From Lysobacterales bacterium (GTDB lineage Bacteria; Pseudomonadota; Gammaproteobacteria; Xanthomonadales; Xanthomonadaceae), in assembly GCA_017302135.1 (NCBI GenBank), contig JAFLDZ010000014.1, forward strand, positions 1-64,000: a stretch of 64,000 nt of DNA. The letters run 5' to 3'. Shown here piece after piece: positions 53,315 through 62,480 of this stretch; positions within the stretch are counted from its first letter, which is position 1; each line of letters starts with the position of its first letter. The position numbers and the translations under genes were made by a program. Below the pieces are notes generated by a model. That model made no database searches. It was not told where the DNA came from and was given only the letters and a program-made list of their open reading frames with translations.

Positions 53315-53521
53315 TCAGAATTGTCCGCGCTCCACGCCTTCCTGCCAGCCTGCGGGCGCCGGTGTCCAATCGCCATCGCCCAGCACCGGAATGATCAGAT
53401 GCTCCAGCGGATAGCCGAGCCGATGCTCGGCGGACATGCCCGCATCGCGCACAACGTTGTCAGCATGATGTCGCAGCCCCGTGCCCGGATGTACGTCGGC
53501 CGATTCTAGCGGTACGCACAT
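53315..53521 (-). CDS. Short frame, possible gene remnant (68 codons)
   Basis: A 68-codon frame from ATG 53521 with codon choice like true genes of this genome (G/C at almost every third position from residue 24 on). Segments MSAEHRLGYPLEHLIIPVL and WTPAPAGWQEGVERGQF look like conserved protein sequence but match no family I know. It lies downstream of, and on the same strand as, the beta-helix gene. It could be a tiny gene or a decayed tail. Confidence 0.35.
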   Translation of the reverse strand: MCVPLESADVHPGTGLRHHADNVVRDAGMSAEHRLGYPLEHLIIPVLGDGDWTPAPAGWQEGVERGQF

Positions 53522-53543
53522 CCCGCACGGTCGCTATCCGGGC

Positions 53544-55052
53544 TCAATGCTCGCGCAGGCGCATGTTCCGCAACTGGATCGGCGCCGGCTGCGCGGGCGA
53601 GACCGTCTGCACCGGTAAACGCCGCCGCACTTTCGGCGGCGAGCCCGGCAGCTCGAACGGGCCGATCAGACTGTCGATGGCGAATTCCTCCAGCGCACCG
53701 ATGTCCACCGTGAAATAACCCTGTGGAATGCGCGCGCGGTGATCGCCGATCGCGAGCTTCGCACGCAGCGGGGGATCGTATTGCACGATCGGCAGCGGCC
53801 ACGGCATCGGAAACGCGGCGGGCGACGGCGGGCGATTGATGCCGGCATTGCGCAACGGGCTGCTCGCAAGCGGGCGGAAATCGCGCAGCGCGACATCGCG
53901 GAATCCGGGCGCGCCGCCGGTCACGGTGCCGGTCCATTCCGGCGGCGTGAACGTGGCCGCACTCTGCACCCAGTTGCGGGTGCCGGACACACTGCGCGCG
54001 CCGCTCCACGGCTGGGTGACGAACGGCGCGCAGAACGGCGTGTCGGCGGTGGTGTTTTCGCGCAGGATCGCGGGCGCCGCGCCGCCGGTCTGGAAGATCG
54101 CGTTGTTGTGCATCTCCACGCTGCCCACGCCGAGCTGCACGTAGACCGCAGTGGCCGCACCGGGACGATCGAACACGATGGTGTTGCCGACCATGCGCAC
54201 GCGGCCATCGCTGGCGCCGTTGAGATCGCCGCCGAGGCGGATCGCATTCGGCCACGTGGTCGACGTGTGGACGATGACGTTGTTCAACAGCTCCGCATCC
54301 TCGCGCCTGGTCGCGCGCGTCCAGCCGCTGGCCTGGGTTTCGCAATCCGGGCCGATCAGTTCGATCTCCTGATAGACCGAACCCTCGAACCAGTTGGAGT
54401 GGATTTCGCTGCGCTCGTGCCGGCTCTTGAGCAGATTGCCACCGTTGCCATTGTGGACATAGTTGTAGCGCATGCGGAACACCGATCCGGGATGGGCGAT
54501 CTCGTCGGACTGCATGTAGATCGGATGCCGGGTGGACCCGGAACCGGCGTCGTAGATCTCGCTGTATTCGAGCGTGAACGATCCGGAATTGAGATCCGCG
54601 CCGAGAATGCCATGCCCCGGGCAGGCGTGGATCACCGCATCGCGCACGGTGATGTCGTGGGCTTCGCTGAACACGCAGGTATTGGCGCCGCCGCGCACTT
54701 CGAATCCCTCGAACACCACGTGGTTCGACTGCTGGAACTTGATCGTATGCAGGCCACCCTGCAGGACGGGGCGCGTCGCGCCGGCCACGCGACGCCAGCG
54801 GATGATCACCGGATTGCCGGGCGCGCCGCCGTCGTCGTCGCCGACCACCACGCTGGCGTAGAGCGCACTGCCGTCGACTTCGACGATATCGCCCGGCGCG
54901 AGGTTGTTGGCGTCGAAGAGCGCATACAGCTGGGTGTAATCGCGGCCGACCGGGCCGACCGTGTACGTCCGGGCTTCGGCTGCGCAGGGCGCCAGGATCA
55001 ACACGGCCAGGATCAACCCGGCCAGCACCAACGAAACGGATGATCCGCGCAT
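53544..55052 (-). CDS. Exported right-handed parallel beta-helix protein, pectate-lyase-like fold (502 aa)
   Basis: A signal peptide (SLVLAGLILAVLILAPCAAEA, about residues 7-27) precedes a repetitive beta region. Successive short strands such as VVFEGFEVRGGANTCVF, ITVRDAVIHACPGHGI and LEYSEIYDAGSGSTRHPIYM are the hallmark of right-handed beta-helices, as in polysaccharide lyases, chondroitinase B-like proteins and tailspikes. No catalytic set can be assigned. The C-terminal 150 residues look like a separate capping segment ending in a proline-rich tail. A GAGGAA site precedes ATG 55052. It is encoded just after the toxin gene at 55211 on the same strand but the 158-bp gap suggests separate transcription. 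Confidence 0.82.
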   Translation of the reverse strand: MRGSSVSLVLAGLILAVLILAPCAAEARTYTVGPVGRDYTQLYALFDANNLAPGDIVEVDGSALYASVVVGDDDGGAPGNPVIIRWRRVAGATRPVLQGGLHTIKFQQSNHVVFEGFEVRGGANTCVFSEAHDITVRDAVIHACPGHGILGADLNSGSFTLEYSEIYDAGSGSTRHPIYMQSDEIAHPGSVFRMRYNYVHNGNGGNLLKSRHERSEIHSNWFEGSVYQEIELIGPDCETQASGWTRATRREDAELLNNVIVHTSTTWPNAIRLGGDLNGASDGRVRMVGNTIVFDRPGAATAVYVQLGVGSVEMHNNAIFQTGGAAPAILRENTTADTPFCAPFVTQPWSGARSVSGTRNWVQSAATFTPPEWTGTVTGGAPGFRDVALRDFRPLASSPLRNAGINRPPSPAAFPMPWPLPIVQYDPPLRAKLAIGDHRARIPQGYFTVDIGALEEFAIDSLIGPFELPGSPPKVRRRLPVQTVSPAQPAPIQLRNMRLREH

Positions 55053-55210
55053 GGTCGATTCCTCGGGACAACAACGATTCCGCTCGGTGCGCCCCCCACG
55101 ACACCCTTGCATGCAAGCATGACAGGGACGCAACGCCCGGTCAGTGCCCGCGATCACGATGCCGCGCGCCGGCCGGACCGTGGCCGGACCGTCGAACGCC
55201 TTGCGGCGGA

Positions 55211-56743
55211 TCACACGTGCTGCGAGTGCGGCTTCTCCATACCCGAACTCGGCAACGCGACCGTCGTCGGCAATTGCGACAGCGCCAGCGTGTTCTGCTC
55301 GACCGTCCGCTGCGCGCCTTCCACGAACGACACGCCGGCCAGCTTCTTGGCATCCGAATCCAGCGCTCCGGAGACGGCGATCAGGCCATCGCGCTTTTCG
55401 TTCAACACGACATGATCCACGCCCGGTAAACCAAGCGCCTTGGAGGCGACGAGCAGCGAAGATGCCATGTTGTCCCGCGCGGTCTGATTGGGCAGGACCG
55501 TTCCCTGCGGATCGATCCGATCGATCTCCTGCATCACCTTGCGGAAGACGCCGTTGTCGGGATGCCCAAGTTCGTTGACCTGCGCCGCCCGCGCCACGCC
55601 ATCGGACGATCCGCTGGCGTCGCCCTTGTGCCTGGGAATCAGGATCCGCACCGGCTCATCCTGTTCCATCGATTGACGGACCGGCGGCGTGCGGTCTTTG
55701 TATGCGGCGAGGAAACGATCGACTTCCTCGTTGTGCTCGCCACCTTTCGCGATGAAGCCGCGGAACTCGTTGCGGCCTTCCGGTTTTTCCTTTTCCCCAT
55801 CGCGCCATTCGCCGGTCTTGCTCAATTCCCACTCGTGCGAACTGTTGGCGCCGCGGCTGACCAGGCGCAGATTGCTGGTGTCGTTGTATGCATCCAGCAC
55901 ATCGGCCTTGCTCAGTCCGTCCGGGTACAACTCCTTCATCTTTCCCAGCAACACTTCGAACGGAATCTTGTGGTCGATGTCCAGCGCGTCGCGGGTCACC
56001 AACTGACCGGTCGCGGCGCAGCGGAACAGATGCACTTCCTGCGGAGCGGCATCGGGCGAGCTCTTGGCCTGCACCGATCCGGCATAGGTCTTCGCGAGTT
56101 CCTGCTCGAACCACTTGCCGTTCACGTGCTTGTCGAACGACAGATCCGCACGCGTATGCTCTTCGGTCCACGCTTGGCCGGTCGTGGCCTTAGTGCGCCG
56201 CGCGAAGTCCTTTTCCGGATCGTATACCGACGACGAAGCGCCGCTGTCGAAGCCGAAATGCTTGTCGGACCACGCCTTCGCCTGCAGGGAATCGGTTCCG
56301 AACGTGTCGAAGATCTTGTCGGCACTGTCGCGCGCGCGGTTGTAGACCGAGGGAATCACGCGCAGATTCTCGACGTCGTTGTAGGCCATGTGCGCCTCGG
56401 CCATATTGGAAACGCCAAGCTTCTTCAGATGGTCTTTCCACGGCGTGATGTGGTCGACATCCAGCGCATCGGGGGAGTGCCAGGTCTTGGTCTTGTCGTG
56501 GAAGAACAGCAGCACGTTGTCGTTGCCGAGTTTGCCGTGCGCGGTCGGCATGTTGTGCGCCGCCCAGTCGTTGCGCATGAAATTCACGGTCGAATCGTAG
56601 AACGCCAGACCGGTGCGCGAATTCGATGCGTTCCAGGCTCTTTCCTGCAACGCCTCGCCATGGCTGGCGGGCTCGTACTGCTCCCATGACGCCAGCGTGA
56701 CCTGATGACCGCTCTCCAGTATTTTCCTTGCGAAACCGCCCAT
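55211..56743 (-). CDS. Probable X-T4SS antibacterial effector: tandem HNH-like motifs plus XVIPCD signal (510 aa)
   Basis: The C-terminal 110 residues form the Xanthomonadales VirD4-interacting (XVIPCD) domain. Visible are LGHPDNGVFRKVMQEIDRID (392-411), MASSLLVASKALGLPGVDHVVLNE (426-449), SGALDSD, and the closing RTVEQNTLALSQL. The toxin part has two HNH-nuclease-like motifs: D97-H98 (ALDVDHITPW) with YNDVENLR at 121-128, and D257-H258 (ALDIDHKIPF) with YNDTSNLR at 286-293. There is no signal peptide, as expected for T4SS cargo. An AGGAGA site precedes ATG 56743. The usual immunity gene is not obvious next door, and no T4SS machinery genes are in the window. The repeat of one motif suggests an internal duplication. 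Confidence 0.85.
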   Translation of the reverse strand: MGGFARKILESGHQVTLASWEQYEPASHGEALQERAWNASNSRTGLAFYDSTVNFMRNDWAAHNMPTAHGKLGNDNVLLFFHDKTKTWHSPDALDVDHITPWKDHLKKLGVSNMAEAHMAYNDVENLRVIPSVYNRARDSADKIFDTFGTDSLQAKAWSDKHFGFDSGASSSVYDPEKDFARRTKATTGQAWTEEHTRADLSFDKHVNGKWFEQELAKTYAGSVQAKSSPDAAPQEVHLFRCAATGQLVTRDALDIDHKIPFEVLLGKMKELYPDGLSKADVLDAYNDTSNLRLVSRGANSSHEWELSKTGEWRDGEKEKPEGRNEFRGFIAKGGEHNEEVDRFLAAYKDRTPPVRQSMEQDEPVRILIPRHKGDASGSSDGVARAAQVNELGHPDNGVFRKVMQEIDRIDPQGTVLPNQTARDNMASSLLVASKALGLPGVDHVVLNEKRDGLIAVSGALDSDAKKLAGVSFVEGAQRTVEQNTLALSQLPTTVALPSSGMEKPHSQHV

Positions 56744-56902
56744 CGTTCTTCTCCTTTTTTCGATCGCGTCGTCGATGTCCTGAACCGCAGGCTCGCGCAT
56801 CCACCGATTGTACTTTCCGCAGCCTGACAAACGTCAGCAGCGACTGGGAACGGACATCGAACTCACGTGCGTCGCGTGCAATCGCGCGCCTGCGTGCGGA
56901 CG

Positions 56903-58588
56903 CTACGGCGCAGGCTCGCTCACTCGCGTGTAGGTCGCCTCGCGATGGTTCAGCCCATAGATGCCTTGAATGGTCAGCGTGTCCGCCGCGCACTGGTAGG
57001 CGAAGCCGTTGGATTCGACCGACGGGCCTGCATCGGGCGCAGTGCGATCGAGCACCGTCATCGGCCCCAGTTTCATGTTGATCGTCATCTCGACGCTGTT
57101 CTCGACATAGCGCGCGGTGCCGCCGCCGGGGCCGGTGGTCCGCCACTCGAACCCGGTCGTGCCGTTGCGCGCGGAGGCGGTTTCCATGGCGCCGCCCTGC
57201 GCCCGGGTGATGCAGCGGTTGGTGAAGCCCTGCCAATCGACGCTGCCGCTACCGTCGGCGGCGAACGACAGCAGCCAGGTACCCTCGGGCGGTTCGCAGG
57301 ACAGGTTTCCGCCGGCGGCCGCGATCGGGGCCGCGCCAACGTCGGCGAGCATCGCGATTTCGCCCTCGCGCGACGCCTGCGTGGGCGACCAGTCGCCGAC
57401 CAGACAGCACGCGCCCTCGCTGTCCATGCCGGGCGGCAGGGCGATCTGATACGTGGCTGCGCCGGTGGCGTCGGTGGTGGTGGCGAGCACGCGGTACACC
57501 ACGTCTTCGCGGCACGCGGTCACATTGTCTGGCGGCGAGATCCAGACCCCGGGCATGTTCGAGAAACCCACCGACAATCCTGCATCGATGCCGGTCTGCT
57601 GCAATGTGTACAGCTTGCCGCGCGCGAACGACAGGCGTTCGCGATGCAGCACGAACGGCTGCGATGCGACCCGGTACGTCGCCGGCCCGCTGATGCGCCG
57701 CAGCGCGCCCGGCTGCGGCGCCGATGCCATCGGTCGTCCCGCAGGCTGACGGATCTTGCCGTCGAGATAATCTTCGCCGAACTGTTTCCACTGTTCGGGC
57801 GCGATCATCCGCCGCAGCGCTGCGTGCTCGGCAGCGGCGCCGTCGCCGGTGGCCAGACCGTGCACGAAGCGCGACACCGCATTCGGCCCTTCGTTCTGGC
57901 CGAGCCAGAAAAAGAACGGCACGCTGGAATACGTGAAGCTCCACAGCGGCTGGGTCGGCGAACCCGCGTCGAATTCGGCGACTTCGCCATCCGAGAACGA
58001 TGTTCCCGGGTAAGCCAGATGCGCGAAATACTCGGCGCTGCCTTCCGACCACCAGATCGCCGACTCGTGGTTGTACACGCTCAGGAACGATTTCGCGCTG
58101 ATGCAGTGGAACAGTTCGTGCGCCAGCGTGAACATCAGGAAGTCGTAGCTCTCGCCCTCCGGCGACCAGTAGAAAACGACTTCGCATTCGTCGGGAAAGG
58201 GTCTGGCGAGCGCTGCGGTGGGCTGGCTCGCACCCAATTCCGGCGGTGGCGGCAGCGATGTGAGATAGATGGTGACCGGCGCGATTTCGACGCCGCCCAT
58301 CTCGTCCATGGCGCGACCGGTGCGCTCGGCGAGGCTGCGGATCGGCGCGATCAGATACGCGAGCGATGGCTCGGCCGCGGACTCCACCGACGTCACCATC
58401 CGCAGCGGCTGGCGCCCGCCGGCCCAGCGGATGGTGGTCTCCACCAGCGGCACGCAGCCGGCACCGCTCAAGCGCGCATCGAAGCTGCGCACATAGGCGT
58501 CGCTGCTGCAGTTGCCGAGCGCGAATGCCGAAGGGATCCATCCCGACAGGCCCAGGCAGAGCAGCAACAGCATCAGGCGCAGACGCAT
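56903..58588 (-). CDS. Exported gluzincin-like zinc metallopeptidase (561 aa)
   Basis: Unnamed secreted protease. Signal peptide LMLLLLCLGLSGWIPSAFA (about residues 6-24). The HExxH motif is H157-E158-LFH161 in TLAHELFHC, followed about 20 residues later by WWSEGSAEYFAH with the expected third zinc-ligand glutamate (E182 or E186). The C-terminal 300 residues are beta-rich and cysteine-containing, unassigned. There are many cysteines (for example CREDVVYRV, GACCLVGD), suggesting disulfide bonds outside the cytoplasm. GAGGAA precedes ATG 58588. The upstream effector gene at 55211 is on the same strand with a 159-bp gap. Confidence 0.8.
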   Translation of the reverse strand: MRLRLMLLLLCLGLSGWIPSAFALGNCSSDAYVRSFDARLSGAGCVPLVETTIRWAGGRQPLRMVTSVESAAEPSLAYLIAPIRSLAERTGRAMDEMGGVEIAPVTIYLTSLPPPPELGASQPTAALARPFPDECEVVFYWSPEGESYDFLMFTLAHELFHCISAKSFLSVYNHESAIWWSEGSAEYFAHLAYPGTSFSDGEVAEFDAGSPTQPLWSFTYSSVPFFFWLGQNEGPNAVSRFVHGLATGDGAAAEHAALRRMIAPEQWKQFGEDYLDGKIRQPAGRPMASAPQPGALRRISGPATYRVASQPFVLHRERLSFARGKLYTLQQTGIDAGLSVGFSNMPGVWISPPDNVTACREDVVYRVLATTTDATGAATYQIALPPGMDSEGACCLVGDWSPTQASREGEIAMLADVGAAPIAAAGGNLSCEPPEGTWLLSFAADGSGSVDWQGFTNRCITRAQGGAMETASARNGTTGFEWRTTGPGGGTARYVENSVEMTINMKLGPMTVLDRTAPDAGPSVESNGFAYQCAADTLTIQGIYGLNHREATYTRVSEPAP

Positions 58589-58914
58589 GGCGATTTCCTC
58601 GGAAGATGATCGGATTTCACAACAGCGCATCGCGCGTCGACGCGGCGCCATCTGCGCCTAGGCGAAGACCGGCACCGGCATCCACGGCACTCCCGACAAC
58701 ACGTCCGGACGTCGAGCGATCGCGACGGTTCCCCGACCGGTCAAGCCTTCAGCCGACACCGAGCATCCCGCACCACGACGCCGCGGTCAAACGCTTCAAG
58801 TCATCGCATGGAGTCATGACTTGAAGCCATTAAAAGTTCACATCCTCTTAACTTCGCCATAACCCTGCCCGGTGCGATGCTTCAGCGGTCGATCACGACA
58901 TGGAGGATTCGATC
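58589..58914. other. 326-bp divergent intergenic region with an inverted repeat
   Basis: No gene supported. It carries the start regions of the gluzincin gene and of the LAS-type peptidase gene, and one 12-bp inverted repeat (GCTTCAAGTCAT and complement, 58793-58804 and 58816-58827, 11-base loop) about 90 bp before ATG 58915, which may be an operator or attenuator. The stretch after it, to about 58862, is AT-rich compared with its surroundings and is the likely promoter zone. Confidence 0.5.
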
Positions 58915-59760
58915 ATGGCTTTTTTCAGACACTCGGCTTTTTTCAAACACGCGTCTGTCGCAGCGGTTTTTTCGATCGCCATCGCAGGCGTCGCACCTCA
59001 GGCCAAAGCCGAGGTCTTCGAACTCGGATGGCCATATCCGCCGAACAATCTCGAACCCTACGCTGCCCGCAACCAGTATCCGCCGGCCTGCAATCCGACC
59101 AACAAGCCCGGACCCGAACGACTTCGGCAACTGCTGAGTTTCTGGTTCGGCGCGCCCAATCAGTTCAACCCGAACTGGCATATCGGCCGGCCGTGCAACA
59201 TCAGTTCGACGTCCTATCATCGTGAAGGCCGCGCGCTCGATTTCTACGTCAACGCCACCGAACCCCGGGCGCAATCGATCGTCAACTGGATCCTCGCCAC
59301 CGACGAATACGGCAATCCGCATTCCAAGGCGCGGCGGCTGGGCATCATCGAAATCATCTGGAAGAACGTGATCTGGACATCGGATCGCGCGAACGAAGGC
59401 TTCCGTCCCTGCCCGACCTGCGGGCCGCACAACGACCACATCCACTTCAGTTTCACCCGCGAAGGCGCGAACGCGGCCACCTCGTGGTTCACCACCAACG
59501 ACGGCGTGAGCAGCGCGGCGTGCAGCGGCGGCACCGCGCAAGTGAAGTACTGGACCTACCCCAGCGGTTACGGCCCGCTACGCCATGTCCGCAGGATCGA
59601 CTACGCCGGCAGCGCCTATGCGACGCAGGCCTCGCTGGCCGGTTCGCCGTGGCGCGTGTACACCGCGCTGGGACCGACGACCGTCGCCGCGAACGCGCCG
59701 GTAAGCGCGCTGTACGGCACCCGCGCTTTTCTGGGTGCGTGTTCGGTGACCCTGTTCTGA
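58915..59760 (+). CDS. Exported LAS-type (peptidase M15/M74-like) zinc peptidase (281 aa)
   Basis: Secreted enzyme, probably cutting peptidoglycan cross-links or peptides. Signal peptide about residues 13-31 (ASVAAVFSIAIAGVAPQAKA). The metal ligands are in STSYHREGRALDF (H102, D109) and HNDHIHFSF (H175 and H177), the HxxxxxxD...HxH pattern of the LAS superfamily; residues PCPTCGPHND before the latter carry paired cysteines. The domain matches the ARB-07466-like C-terminal family. The last 75 residues form a separate beta-rich cap (QVKYWTYPSGYGPLRHVRR). GGAGG precedes ATG 58915; an ATG at 58900 is less well placed. Substrate is inference only. Confidence 0.82.
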   Translation: MAFFRHSAFFKHASVAAVFSIAIAGVAPQAKAEVFELGWPYPPNNLEPYAARNQYPPACNPTNKPGPERLRQLLSFWFGAPNQFNPNWHIGRPCNISSTSYHREGRALDFYVNATEPRAQSIVNWILATDEYGNPHSKARRLGIIEIIWKNVIWTSDRANEGFRPCPTCGPHNDHIHFSFTREGANAATSWFTTNDGVSSAACSGGTAQVKYWTYPSGYGPLRHVRRIDYAGSAYATQASLAGSPWRVYTALGPTTVAANAPVSALYGTRAFLGACSVTLF

Positions 59761-59830
59761 GTTCGAAGTGCGCGAAGGCAAGGTGGAACCGTCATGGCGG
59801 TTTCGCCTTTCGTGCGGCGCGGTTTTTCGC

Positions 59831-59902
59831 GTAGGAGGGCCTTCAGGCCCGAGCTCTTCTCAAAGCCCCAAAGCAAGAGCTCGGGCCTGAAGGCCCTCCT
59901 AC
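59831..59902. repeat. REP-like inverted repeat, family A copy 2 (28-bp perfect arms)
   Basis: Perfect 28-bp arms at 59831-59858 and 59875-59902 with a 16-base loop. The core GGGCCTTCAGGCCC and outer GTAGGAG are the same as in the copy at 29263-29357, confirming a dispersed family. It lies between convergent genes. Confidence 0.9.
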
Positions 59903-59949
59903 GTGGAGCGCGTGGAGCGCACATCGCGCCGTCACCGGATTCAAACATG

Positions 59950-59981
59950 TTCGGTAGGACAGATGTATCTGTCTTACCGAA
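59950..59981. terminator. Stem-loop between convergent genes (59760 and 59986)
   Basis: A 15-bp stem with one G-T wobble pairs TTCGGTAGGACAGAT (59950-59964) with ATCTGTCTTACCGAA (59967-59981); it sits directly before the stop codon of the Lnt-like gene. It lacks a T-run, so a bidirectional transcription end is likely but not certain. Confidence 0.5.
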
Positions 59982-59985
59982 TCCA

Positions 59986-62361
59986 TCACCCGGGTGACCA
60001 GGGCCAGAATCGGATCAGCAGCCAGGCCGGAACGCCCACGTAAAACACGACCCGAGCGAAAACTTCGAGCATGCTTCTGATCCCGATCGCGGATTCGCGG
60101 CGCACGACCAGCGACAGCCACGTGCCGGTTTCGATGATGACCCGCAGCAAGGCCGCGAAAATCGTCAGGCCGATCGCCCACGACGCCCACCAGATGCCGA
60201 GCGCGGTGAGATACGCCTGCAGGCCGTAGGTGTGGTATTCGCCGAAGGTGCCGCCGAACGCGATGTGCTGGTGCAGCCGGAACGCCGGCAATGCCGGAAC
60301 CAGCGGAAACAGCACGAACTTCACCAGCGGATGATCGAGCAGGCGATGGCGGGCAACGGCCAGACGCGTGCGTGCGTACGCCAACGCGCGGCCGGTCGAA
60401 GCCTCGGCAACCGAAGCCGGCGCACCCGCATCGATCAACGCATCGACCAGCGCTGCCGGGTCGTCCAGCGCAAGACCCCGGGACCAGCGCCGGCCCGAAT
60501 CCATCCGCAGCCACACGCCTGTCGACGGCAGCGGAAGCATCCACGGTTCAATCGCCACGATGCGCTTCAGCGGAATCTCGGTGCGTCGCTCGCGCTGTTC
60601 CAGCACCAGCGTGTCGCCTTCGATGCGCGCGGTCGCGGCGAAAGCGCGCGCGATGCACCACGCCGCCGCCAGCGGCGCCAGACACAGCGCTGCGAACATC
60701 CGCATCTGCGCCAACGGATTCATCTGTTCGCTCTGGAACAACAGCGCCGCACCCATCCAGAACAGGCTGCCGAAAGCGAACACGCGCAGCAGCGCCGCAG
60801 CGATGCGCCACACGGGCGCCAGCACGATGGCCTCGGCCCGAAGAGCCGCATGCGCTGTGGTCGCAGTGCGAGATGGCGACGCGCTGTGTTTCGTGCGCTT
60901 CAGCGCCTTGCCGACCCAGAACATCGCCTGCAGCAGAAGCAGCACGAACGCGGTGCGTCCGACCCAGTCGCCCCAGGCGACCATCAGCGTCGCGGGCGGT
61001 TGTCTTACCGAGACTTCGCCAATCAGCAGTTTCTGTTCGCCCATCGCGGTGGCAGAGACGATCGTGCCGGTCGCATCGATCACCGCACTCGTTCCGTTGC
61101 TGGTCACGCGCAGTTGCGGCAGGCGGGTTTCGATGCTGCGGAACGCGGCAACCCGCAGGTGCAGGTTGGCGCCGATCGGATACGACGTGAACCACGAGTC
61201 GTTCGACATGCCCAGGATGGCCCATGCGCCCAATCGCGCGCCGTCGATCGCCAGGCCGGCATCGGTGTCGTCCAGACAGATCATCGGCGTCACCGGAATT
61301 TCGCGCCCGCCGGACAGGCGCAGCGGAAACACGCGTGCGCCATCGCCCGGCCGCCACGAGCCGGTCCACGGCAGCCAGCGTCTGACAGTCGGCCCGTCGA
61401 GCCACTGCGGCACGTATTCGGTCAGCGGAAACAGGTCGGTCTTGCGATAGAACCCCAGCGGCGCGGTCCGCGCGGGTTCGAGGAACGCCGCCGCGTTGTA
61501 CTCGCCGGCTTCATCGAGATCGTAGGTGCCGAACACCAGCGGTACGCGAACCGAGGACACGAACGCCTGGATCTCGCGATCGAGTTCGGCGCCGCCCTCG
61601 CTCTTCGGGTGGTGGTAGGTGGTCGGGTACACGGTCTCCGACCACAGCAGCGCGTCCACCCGATGCCGGTCGATGGCTTCGCGCGACATCGCGTAATGCG
61701 TATCGAGCACATGGCGGACCACTTCGTAGGCGCCCATTTCCCGACGCAGGCGCTCGTAGTCGACGATGTTCGACTGCACCATGCCGATGCGAAGGGTCGT
61801 GTCGGCGGTGCCGGGCGTGTCGCTCAGCACCGACAGGCGCGCTGCGCCGTAGCCGAACATCAGCACCAGCACCGAGGCGGCGACCGCCAACGGGCGGAGC
61901 AGCGCGCGCGCACCCTCGCCGCGACGCGCGATGGCCGCCGCGATGCACTCGTTGATCAGGATCAGCAGGACCGTGATGCCGGGCGCACCGCCGAGATCGG
62001 CGAGCTGTCGCAGCGCGTACGACGGATGCAGCCCGTGGCCGAGGGTGTCGTCGAACAGTCGGGGAACCAGCCACTCCGTCGCCACCCAGGCCGCCGCGCC
62101 CGCCAGCGCGCGCACGACCGGGCCATGGTGGCGGCCCGCGATGTGACGCACCAGCGCGAAGACCAGCAGCTGCGGCTGCAGCAGCGGCGCAGCGGCCAGC
62201 AATACGAGGAAACCGGTCGCTTCCGGGATGCCCAGATAGCCGGCAACCGCAAACCCGAACCATGCGAAGACCGCCGCGACGAACGCGAGGCTCATCGCCA
62301 GCCCGCTGCGCGCGGCGCCGGCTGCGGTGCGGGTCCCATCCAGCGTCAGCAGCCACGGCAC
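59986..62361 (-). CDS. Apolipoprotein N-acyltransferase (Lnt)-like protein with extra C-terminal membrane region (791 aa)
   Basis: Carbon-nitrogen hydrolase-type enzyme of the inner membrane, expected to acylate lipoproteins or a related acceptor. The catalytic triad is intact: E242 in LLWSETVYP, K307 in FYRKTDLFPLTEYVP and C362 in PMICLDDTDAGL. Before it are several membrane segments, as in Lnt. After the hydrolase domain (to about residue 480) a second membrane-rich part of about 300 residues occurs that is absent from E. coli Lnt (512 aa). The GTG at 62361 is the first ordinary start, but the frame stays open with matching hydrophobic sequence to 62484. There a CTG overlaps the TGA of the upstream gene, so the true protein may have 832 residues. 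Because the active-site surroundings are diverged, function as true Lnt is uncertain. Confidence 0.8.
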   Translation of the reverse strand: MPWLLTLDGTRTAAGAARSGLAMSLAFVAAVFAWFGFAVAGYLGIPEATGFLVLLAAAPLLQPQLLVFALVRHIAGRHHGPVVRALAGAAAWVATEWLVPRLFDDTLGHGLHPSYALRQLADLGGAPGITVLLILINECIAAAIARRGEGARALLRPLAVAASVLVLMFGYGAARLSVLSDTPGTADTTLRIGMVQSNIVDYERLRREMGAYEVVRHVLDTHYAMSREAIDRHRVDALLWSETVYPTTYHHPKSEGGAELDREIQAFVSSVRVPLVFGTYDLDEAGEYNAAAFLEPARTAPLGFYRKTDLFPLTEYVPQWLDGPTVRRWLPWTGSWRPGDGARVFPLRLSGGREIPVTPMICLDDTDAGLAIDGARLGAWAILGMSNDSWFTSYPIGANLHLRVAAFRSIETRLPQLRVTSNGTSAVIDATGTIVSATAMGEQKLLIGEVSVRQPPATLMVAWGDWVGRTAFVLLLLQAMFWVGKALKRTKHSASPSRTATTAHAALRAEAIVLAPVWRIAAALLRVFAFGSLFWMGAALLFQSEQMNPLAQMRMFAALCLAPLAAAWCIARAFAATARIEGDTLVLEQRERRTEIPLKRIVAIEPWMLPLPSTGVWLRMDSGRRWSRGLALDDPAALVDALIDAGAPASVAEASTGRALAYARTRLAVARHRLLDHPLVKFVLFPLVPALPAFRLHQHIAFGGTFGEYHTYGLQAYLTALGIWWASWAIGLTIFAALLRVIIETGTWLSLVVRRESAIGIRSMLEVFARVVFYVGVPAWLLIRFWPWSPG

Positions 62362-62480
62362 CAGGCCGATGAAGCCGAGCAGATAGGCGTTGCCGCCCCG
62401 CGAATACAGGCCGAGCAGCGCCGCACTGATGACGATTCCGGCCAGCGCGCGCCAGCCGGAGTGGAAACGCCGATGCGTGT

